Shown one piece after another: positions 56,601 through 64,000 of a stretch of 64,000 nt of DNA (position 1 is the first letter of the stretch; every line of letters begins with the position of its first letter). Origin of the DNA: Pezicula radicicola. Taxonomy: Eukaryota; Ascomycota; Leotiomycetes; Helotiales; Dermateaceae. The notes under the pieces are model-generated. The model did not search any database and had not been told where the DNA came from. It saw only the letters and a list, made by a program, of their open reading frames with translations. Made by a program: the position numbers and the translations under genes. Location of the stretch: contig PDUO01000001.1 in assembly GCA_003008705.1 (NCBI GenBank), positions 1,667,694 to 1,731,693 on the forward strand, in the 5' to 3' direction.

Positions 56601-59334
56601 TGTCGTTACAAGATTCTCCCTCTGAACCCCCCTTTTATTCTCGCTTAGCTTTAGCAATACTAGAAAGTGAGGTATTCAACCAAAGTAGCTAAACACTTTT
56701 TGAAATTAATACAGCTAACAGCCTGTTCAACTGATTGGAAAGTTGATACATTTTCTTTGCAGAATCTTAGCATTTTGCTAAGTTATTTTTTCACTTAAAG
56801 GTAAACCGTTATCTTCGAACTGGCTGACAAGAATTTTCGAGAACATAATGACCTTTGTTTGAGGGACTCTTTGTGATGAAAATTGGCATCTTTAATAACA
56901 AATACATATGGAAATTTCTGGTTCAAACCCGTAGGAATAATAGACTCATCGCGTTGCCTTTTATTAGCTGAATTTGTATTCGAAAGGTCGATAGCAAGCA
57001 TATATCTTCAACAAGCTCTAGGGATAGGTGTTAATAGCATGCCCATGTTGGCGTGTTGTCTTAGTTAGTATATCTCAGGCCAACCATAATCTAGATCTTA
57101 TTTAAACAGACCAGAGCCAGTGCCGAGGCGATGGAATTGAGAGAGGTATTTTGGGTTGTGAAGAGCTAATTGATGCCCCTAAAGGCCAGCGAAGTCCACG
57201 ACAACCGGTATTGAAAACGGATTCACTGAGGGCCAAGAGGAGGTGACTCCTTATAAGATCTAGGAGGACATTGAGAGAGTCGAAAGCTGCGTATGTCTGA
57301 ATCGCGTTAGTGACAACAAGTAGGTAAGTGACAGTAATATTTCGTCAAAATCCCTAACGCAACACTTAGACAATCCGGGAAACCTACTTGTGTGAGGCTG
57401 ATGCATACGAAATACTTGCACGATGATTAAGTGATCCTTTACAGGAGAAGTTTCAACTCCAGTGGTGATAAATCTGTAGTATGTCTCAATGCTTTTCTGC
57501 AGATGCGAGCTATTTCGGGGAAAAGAAGGTCTGAAGAGGAGCGGGTCTCACACGGGATAATTCCAATAAACTTAGAAACCACAAAATAACACACTGAGTG
57601 GGGGAAGCTATCCTAAATCGTGGTAAGAAGCTAGCTCTTCCAAGTAAATAGATGTACTAGTACAACTAGACTCCAGTAAATAGCCACCAAACGCCAAGTC
57701 TATCCCCTTCTCTTATGGTCATTCGCGAGCGAAAAGAAAGGGATGCAACTAATATTGCATAACTTCCAGTGCTACCAACATTACAAGAAAGTTTTTGCGG
57801 AATGCTATGTCTACGTTAAGCAAATCGCTCATCGCAGACTTATTTCCAAGTCTGGTGAGGTGTCTAGTTAGTAGCTATATCATTCGAGTACCTACCTTAG
57901 ACTCTTTCAAATACTCGCAGTATCTGTATATCTCACCTGTCTTTTGGAGAGAATCAACCAATTCAACAACTCAAGGCTCATGGAACAAAAGCCACAGTCT
58001 CCTGCTACAACCCAACGTTCTAACTATAGATACGAGTCGACAACGCCACACGGTGATGGCAACTCGATTACTCATTTCGGGACACGAGACAGAGCTAGAC
58101 TAAGTAGGAGATTTTTTCGCAACAGCTAATAAAGCCATCAAACTCGGCGAAAATGAAAGGCAAGAATGCGACACCTGCGAGGAGACAGGAATACTAAGTA
58201 ATGGTTCATGTCATTACCATCAGTTACTGTAGTTTCACAAGGTCTAGATTTATTTTCCATGCCAAATATGCACGAACGTAGATCACAGATACCGAAAGTC
58301 TGGAACGTCCAACAACTAGATCAACATATCATTAGTGAAGTAAGGATATCACAGCACAAACCTCCTTCTTCCCCTGACATGAATCTCATCCAAGGCATTC
58401 CAAAATCACTCAACCCAAGATCTGGATCGTACCACAGGAATTGACAACTTCAGGCTGAATATGTAAGGTTTTTGGGCTCGGGCGTTTGCGACGAACAATT
58501 TACACGCAGGAATCGGCCAACAGCGTGCAACCTCAACGAACACACGAGGATTTCCGAAGCAAAGTCGCTAGATTGGTTAGATACACGATCCAGATTTGGT
58601 AGACGACGCTGAAGTGAGACGATAGGAAGAAAAGGTATTATTACTGGCTAAGAACTTGAGGCTATGACTCTGTCATTTATCCAGGCGAAGACATCCAAGT
58701 GCTTTTAGCCTCAATTCCACATGGTATCTTGGCTTTTAGTTTGGATTTAGCTTGATAAGTCTGACAGGGTGCGCGGGGTCACGCCAGTTTACCTGCGTAA
58801 AGCTGGGGTATGGCCGAGGGGTACCCTAACACCCCGACTGGGGTAGGCCCATGGGGTAAAGACGGGACCGGTAAGCGATGAGATGGTCAGTGGTCACACT
58901 TCCCAAAATCAGCCGTCGTAGGAGCCTTTCGATGCTATGTTTCGTTTCTAGTAATCACATTTTAGACAGTTTTAATATTGGTGGTCCCATGGAATGATTT
59001 CTATTGGGATTCAAAGAAAAGCGAAGACCTCCGTACCCTTCGTCCCTTTCTTGGCTACTGGAAGCGCAGCAACGGTGAAGCTTGGCGTACCAAATATTCG
59101 ATACCGGACCGTCTAACCGAAGAACTGAATAGGCGTCGTGCCTGCAATCAAGGGTAAGATTCCCGGATAAATACAATGGATAATGCAGATGCAGGATGGT
59201 GTTTCCGAAGAAAAAGATACACGCGTTCTAGAAAATTCATATAATAGATTGGACATGCCCCCTCGTCGTTTTCTTCTGTCTTCATCCTTTGGAGAAGCAA
59301 CGATTCAAGGACCTCGAGTACCTCTGTTGCCATC
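56601..59334. other. Long intergenic region, no gene supported
   Basis: About 2.73 kb of AT-rich DNA (to about 58.4 kb) and then more balanced DNA. Small frames at 56795-57068 and 57795-58444 have no motif. The last 400 bp likely include the sugar transporter's promoter. Confidence 0.4.
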
Positions 59335-61104
59335 ATGGACTTTCAACGCACGAAGAAGACGTTCGAGCTTGCGGGCCAGGAATTTCCTAGGGTGACATGG
59401 TATAAGCAGAAGGGAATGAGAGGATTGTATATCCGTCTCTTGTTTGTGGTCCTGACATCTGCTACCAACGGTTATGATGGTTCCATGATGAACGGACTCC
59501 AATCTCTTCCTGTGTGGCAAGACTGTAAGTATACACCAGAACAAAAATCCAATTTCAGAAATCTAATGGCATTGTAGTCTATAAGCATCCTAGTGGGTCT
59601 CAACTCGGCCTCCTCAATTGTATCATGTCTGTCGGATCAATTTGCGCCATTCCATTCGTCCCATATATCGCCGATATTCTGGGTAGACGAACAGGTGTTA
59701 TGATCGGCTGTACAATCATGCTTATCGGAGTCACACTTCAAACTCTTGGTTTTACCTTTGGATTGTTGGTCGGAGCTCGTTTTCTCCTCGGATTTGGAGT
59801 TGCTATTGCCCATGGAGCATCTCCTCTGCTCATCACAGAGTTAGTTCATCCTCAACATCGTGCTATTTACACCACGATCTACAACACCACTTGGTACATA
59901 GGATCCTTCATTGCAGCCTGGCTCACTTTTGGAACCCTCAAGATTCATGGAAACTGGGCTTGGAGAGCCCCTTCATTAGTTCAGGCTTTCCCTTCAGTCT
60001 TGCAAATCAGTTTCATCTGGTTCGTACCCGAATCACCAAGATGGCTCATTTCCAAAGGAAGGAATGAGAAAGCACTTAAGGTTCTCGCCGATGCTCATGC
60101 TATTGGTAACCAACAAGATGAAGTGGTTCAGCTCGAGTTCCAAGAAATTCGACAGACGATCTTACTTGAAAAGGAGTTCGAGGGTAATTCATGGATGGAA
60201 CTTTGGAAGACTCCAGGAAACCGACATCGTCTTATTATTCTTGTCGCTCTGGGCTTCTTCTCTCAATGGTCGGGTAACGGTCTTGTCAGGTAAGGATATA
60301 ACCTTCCGAATCACTTTACCGGAAAATACTGACAGTGAATTTAAGTTACTACATCCACACAGTTCTAAACCAAATTGGTATCACCAATGCAACAACCCAA
60401 CTTCTGATTAACGGAGTCCTCCAAATTGTCAACATGATTGTCGCAACAGGCATGTGTTTCTTCGTTGATCGTCTTGGTCGTCGTCTGTTATTCTTGGTTG
60501 CTACCGGCGGTATGCTGGTCGTTTTTATCGTCTGGACAATTTGTTCCGCCAGGTTCTCAATCGATGGTTCCAAAGCCTCTGCAAATGCTGTCGTTGTGAT
60601 GATTTTCCTCTACTACGTCTTCTACAACACCGCTTGGTCTGGACTACTTGTAGGCTACGGTGCTGAAATCTTGCCTTACAACATCCGTGCTAAGGTGAGC
60701 TCTTCAAAAATAAGTTCATCGACTTATAATACTAATCATCTGTACAGGGTCTTACCGTCATGTTTTTGGCTGTTGATATTGCCCTCTTCTTCAACCAATA
60801 CGTAAACCCAATTGCCCTAAATCACATCGGTTGGAAATATTACATCGTATACGATGTATGGCTCGCCTTCGAACTTTTCATCGTCTGGAAGTTCTTCATT
60901 GAAACCAGAAATACACCTCTTGAAGAAATTGTCAAGCACTTTGATGGTGACGCAGCTATTCTTGGAGGAATCGCAGCGACGGAGAAATCGAGACAACTTG
61001 CTGCTGAAATTAACCTTGATCCTACTCAGCATCCTCTTCGATCTACTACGAATGAGAAGCAGGCTATTGAGCATACTGAGCAAACTATTCATAGTACTGC
61101 TTGA
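59335..61104 (+). CDS. MFS sugar transporter (lactose/hexose permease type)
   Basis: Four exons (59335-59524, 59578-60289, 60346-60694, 60748-61104) give 1608 nt, 535 residues. Twelve membrane segments fit. Sugar-porter signatures are in place: NGYDGSMMNGL in segment 1, ADILGRRTG (GRR motif after segment 2), PESPRWLISKGR (the PESPR motif), FFSQWSGNGLVSYYI in segment 7, VDRLGRRLLFLVATGG (second GRR) and FFIETRNTPLEEI near the end, the usual ET-x-PLEE. The form WYIGSFIAAWLTFGT, GAEILPYNIRAKG is typical of fungal lactose-permease/HXT-like transporters, so a di- or monosaccharide with protons is the probable cargo; the sequence does not decide which. All borders are GT...AG and the frame closes exactly. 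The neighbours do not form a clear catabolic cluster. Confidence 0.92.
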
Positions 61105-62025
61105 GTCAACTATGTGTGGGGATATGTTGTGGGAAGATGGCGTGGATATAATGATAGAGAATGGTAGGACAGCATAATAAATATATTGTTCGTATGCAAA
61201 ACCACAGAATATTGTCTATCCTACTGTTGAACATATCCTTCGTAGTTATATGAATATGATATAGTTTCATAGGTTTATCAGTTCCCTTCGCTCTACACCA
61301 CACCACACTAAAATTTTACTTCTATCTTTAAACAGACCAAATTGTATATGCACCGGCCAGACCTAAGGACAGTCATTATAGAGCTCGCAATATATGTAGA
61401 GAGTAAAAATCCGGCAGTAGCAAAATGGCATAGAGAACAAATGTTCATAAAGCTCAGGTACTAGTAGAAAACAAGAACTTCTACAGCCACCTTTGATAGA
61501 CTCCTACTAATTCCACTACAGAAACTAATAGACAATCTAGGAGACTATAAATTTAGTGCACGGTGTGGGTTGAAGAAATGTAATTTTCCCCATGATATCA
61601 ACTACGGGGCAAAAAAGCAGCTTAATATCCAAAACTTCAAGATATTGGTACTAGATAGAAGTTGCATAAGATCCAGAGGTTTTAGTAATAAACTAGATAT
61701 CGTATCAGAATTAACATATAGAAGGCTGGTATATGACATCCATGGTTTCTTTGAGGGGAGCGCCTTAAGCGATCGCTAATTTTCCTGCTGTTTTTGATTC
61801 TTGATTTGGGTGACTGACTTGACCTTGAGAAACTCACAATACTCTCACGTTGACCTCACTTTGTGCCTGCCAAAGTATTGTATCGAATATCTGGAAAACT
61901 CGGCAATGGACGTTCATAAAACGACTGGATCCTTAAGCTAACTTTTCTATTAAATGTACTCCACGACTTCAACTTATGACTTGGGTAACAATTTCACCCT
62001 AAAATCCCAAACCCAAATGCCAATA
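61105..62025. other. Intergenic, AT-rich
   Basis: About 920 bp. A frame at 61570-61779 has no motif. No RNA gene, repeat or other gene was identified. Confidence 0.4.
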
Positions 62026-62510
62026 TCAAGCAAGATAAGTATTAAACCATTCAATACCCTGCTTCTCACTCTCATCCATAGCCTTCCGATCCTTCTCCGA
62101 GCTCCAATCTATGTCAACAATACCTCATCAGTAGCCAATTCTAAAGAAAAACACGAAAGTAACTCAAAAATAGTTAAGCCGCCATAACTAAGAAACTCTA
62201 AAAGAACAGTCATTATCTTTAGAATTAAGACTTACCACTTCTCAAAGCAAACCCATGAACCTGGTCCTCATAAATTCAACTCATGCGGAACATCAACCTT
62301 CTTAGAAATCAAATCCTGAATCTTACCCACAGTATCATTATCTAACAAACTATCCTTCGTTTCAACAGCCAAACTCAACGGCTTAGAAATAGGTTCGAAA
62401 TCATCTGGGAAGGACACTAATGATGGATGACATGCATATGCCGCATCGACGATACCATGTACTGCTAAGATTGCGTATCGACCTCCCTAACAGAATCCTC
62501 TTGAAACCTT
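62026..62510 (-). pseudogene. Dienelactone hydrolase family relic, 5'-truncated and frameshifted
   Basis: The reading frame starts abruptly with a TAG at 62489-62487 and continues GGRYAILAVHGIVDAAY, PSLVSFPDDFEPISKPLSL, then VETKDSLLDND and VGKIQDLISKKVDVPHELN, which is the core of a fungal dienelactone hydrolase (alpha/beta-hydrolase). Near 62268-62278 the frame shifts; the next piece YEDQVHGFALRS (catalytic His in VHG) is offset. After a GT...AG intron (62235-62109) the end DWSSEKDRKAMDE, QGIEWFNTYL closes with TGA at 62026. The nucleophile-Cys segment and everything before it are absent upstream, where PAQR begins. The TAG may be a Trp-to-stop change or a remnant of a splice acceptor. This is a dead fragment. 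Confidence 0.75.
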
Positions 62511-62621
62511 CTAAGCGCCGCAAGGCCAATTAGGAGTAAGGATTGTAACCGCCAACAATTCTCCCCCTCCTCAGCCGTAGAGCCTCCTTGTTAAAGGCAA
62601 CGGAGTCGTCAAGCGTACGAC

Positions 62622-63596
62622 ATGTCCCCCCACGATACTTCATTATTAGAGTCTCAAATTACCTCCGATATGGCGAAAGGCATAACGACGCCTAGAATTT
62701 TGGCTGATACAGACGGGCATACAGCGGCTGCCAAGCCTGACGAGGATGCGTACTGGCCCGCCATCACGACTAAAGATCAGCTCCCTGGATGGCTTCGCGA
62801 TAACGACTACATTGTTGGAGGGCATCCGATGCCGACATACTCATATAAACGGTCATTTCGACTTTGGCGATGTTTGCATATGGAGACTATGAACATATGG
62901 ACACATTTCCTCGGATCTGCCGCATTCGTGGCAGCAGGCTTCACTCTGTACAATTATGCCAGAGCATCCTCCAGTCTTAAACTCAGCAATGGAGATACAG
63001 TCGCCTTTAGTATCTCAATCACCGCAGCTGCTGTATGTTTTGGGCTTAGTGCAACATTTCACACGCTCAGAAGCCACTCCTACAATATACACCACTTTTG
63101 GGGCAAGATGGACATTCTCGGAATCTGCGTCCTCGCACTTGGAGGCGGGATGTCAGCGACGTACTATGCTTTCTATTGTAATACAGCCGTCCGACTCATC
63201 TACTGGTCTCTCAATCTATCATCGGCGGTTGCTGCAGCCATCAAACTCTTCGATACTGGTGGTGGGGGCAGCAAGATGCGCACCATGCGCGGCAGCGCTT
63301 TCTCGCTGCTTGCAGTTTCTGCAATGTTACCCATTGTCCACCGCGTAGGCCTCTTGGGTTGGGACGAGGCATGCCATCAAATTGGCGCTCAATGGTATCT
63401 AGCTGAAGCCCTATCACTGTTGCTTGGTGTCATTCTATTTGTTGGACGGTTTCCTGAAAGATTATCGCCTGGTTCTCTCGATGTTTGGGGCCACTCGCAT
63501 CAATTATTCCATACTTGTGCTGCGGCCGGCACAGCATTCCACGTCGTGGCCCTTGTTGCAAGCTACAGCTACCTCCAGGCGTATCCATATTGTTAA
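62622..63596 (+). CDS. PAQR/adiponectin-receptor-like (Izh/hemolysin III) seven-transmembrane protein
   Basis: A single exon of 324 residues. A polar N-terminus of about 75 residues leads to seven hydrophobic segments. The zinc-site signatures of the family are present: SATFHTLRSHS (S-x3-H, residues about 145-155), KMDILGIC (Asp) and the C-terminal HSHQLFHTCAA (H-x3-H). Other family parts are RCLHMETMNIWTHFLGS and IGAQWYLAEAL. Yeast Izh2 and related proteins act in sterol, zinc and phosphate homeostasis or as ceramidase-like receptors; which of these holds here cannot be told. The start is the ATG at 62622, about 110 bp from the dienelactone hydrolase relic. The C-terminus ends SYLQAYPYC. A downstream ATG (62673) also lies within the polar part and could be used. 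Confidence 0.9.
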   Translation: MSPHDTSLLESQITSDMAKGITTPRILADTDGHTAAAKPDEDAYWPAITTKDQLPGWLRDNDYIVGGHPMPTYSYKRSFRLWRCLHMETMNIWTHFLGSAAFVAAGFTLYNYARASSSLKLSNGDTVAFSISITAAAVCFGLSATFHTLRSHSYNIHHFWGKMDILGICVLALGGGMSATYYAFYCNTAVRLIYWSLNLSSAVAAAIKLFDTGGGGSKMRTMRGSAFSLLAVSAMLPIVHRVGLLGWDEACHQIGAQWYLAEALSLLLGVILFVGRFPERLSPGSLDVWGHSHQLFHTCAAAGTAFHVVALVASYSYLQAYPYC

Positions 63597-64000
63597 AAGC
63601 TGTATGCACATATTCTTTCATGAAGGACTTTACTTTCAGGCTCAGAGATCAGGTGACCCTTTCGCTGCTACCTGGAGGCAGTCAGGAGGAAGTGGTCCTA
63701 CGAATGGGATTGAAAACTGAGTCGAAAAGCATTCTGAACTTTGTAACCCACCTTTTCCCAGCTCACAAAATACATCTCATGCAATGTGTCTCCGAGTTCC
63801 CGTGATAAGACTTTACAGTAGAGGTTCTTATTCTTCGAAGTCGCAAACACCTAGAAGAGCGCAACTCAAGATGCTGCATAGAATGTTGCTTCGTTTATTA
63901 CTCCGTCTAATTTCGACTCTTGCTTCTATCCATTCATTACAAATTCCAAGGCTTCATCTGAAAGTGCCTCCTACTGATGATTTTAGATCGGGACTGCCCG
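63597..64000. other. Right-edge intergenic sequence
   Basis: About 400 bp downstream of the PAQR gene with no supported frame. Another gene may begin beyond the window. Confidence 0.35.

Noticed and set aside
61570..61779. 69-residue plus-strand frame
   Set aside because: AT-rich chance frame without a motif or linked exons.
1..64000. tRNA, rRNA or CRISPR features
   Set aside because: No B-box-like GGTTCGAnTCC with a matching cloverleaf was noticed by eye and no rRNA-like block; CRISPR arrays are not expected in a fungal genome and no regular spacer pattern was seen. The 51.9 kb array has unequal units and drifting spacers, unlike CRISPR.

Overview
The window is nuclear DNA of a filamentous ascomycete. 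Genes carry several short introns (mostly about 45-120 nt) with GT...AG borders and fungal donors such as GTAAGT or GTACGT. Recognisable products include fungal hallmarks: a SAC6-type fimbrin, SHR3, a sterol O-acyltransferase, a Zn2Cys6 regulator, an allantoate-permease-family MFS carrier and a GH28 rhamnogalacturonase. Gene content and plant-wall functions fit a plant-associated member of the Pezizomycotina, possibly Leotiomycetes; that lineage is inferred from overall protein resemblance and is not proven. I assembled exons by hand; every complete spliced model listed sums to a whole number of codons.

Layout. 1-16 kb is a dense housekeeping block: mitochondrial rRNA methyltransferase (cut by the window edge), sterol O-acyltransferase, a RING-like/ankyrin protein, a hot-dog thioesterase divergent from fimbrin, and a large MIT-domain protein. 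16-24 kb is gene-poor and decayed: a 3.7 kb stretch with no supported gene, a broken CXC cysteine-rich gene with RIP-like changes, and an O-methyltransferase split by a frameshift. 24-34 kb returns to intact genes: a Zn2Cys6 factor divergent from SHR3, a GFA/CENP-V-type protein, a cysteine-rich single-pass membrane protein divergent from an F-box protein. 35-45 kb looks metabolic: a Gfo/Idh/MocA oxidoreductase, a secreted GH28 rhamnogalacturonase, and a divergent TauD-like dioxygenase/MFS pair that may import and desulfonate organosulfonates.

45-54 kb is mostly non-coding and repetitive: purine-rich tracts, one S/P-rich conserved hypothetical gene, a telomere-like G-rich tract and an array of about eight degenerate 145-186 bp repeats. 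Next to the array is a deaminase-fold protein whose HxE glutamate is replaced by glutamine, convergent with a DUF3632-like gene. The right end holds a sugar/lactose-permease-type transporter, a truncated dienelactone hydrolase relic and a PAQR/Izh-type membrane receptor.

The most unusual signals are the repeat array, the altered deaminase-like gene beside it, the RIP-like decay zone, an 88 bp foldback element at 5.7 kb, and enrichment of the 9-mer TACTCCGTA/TACGGAGTA.
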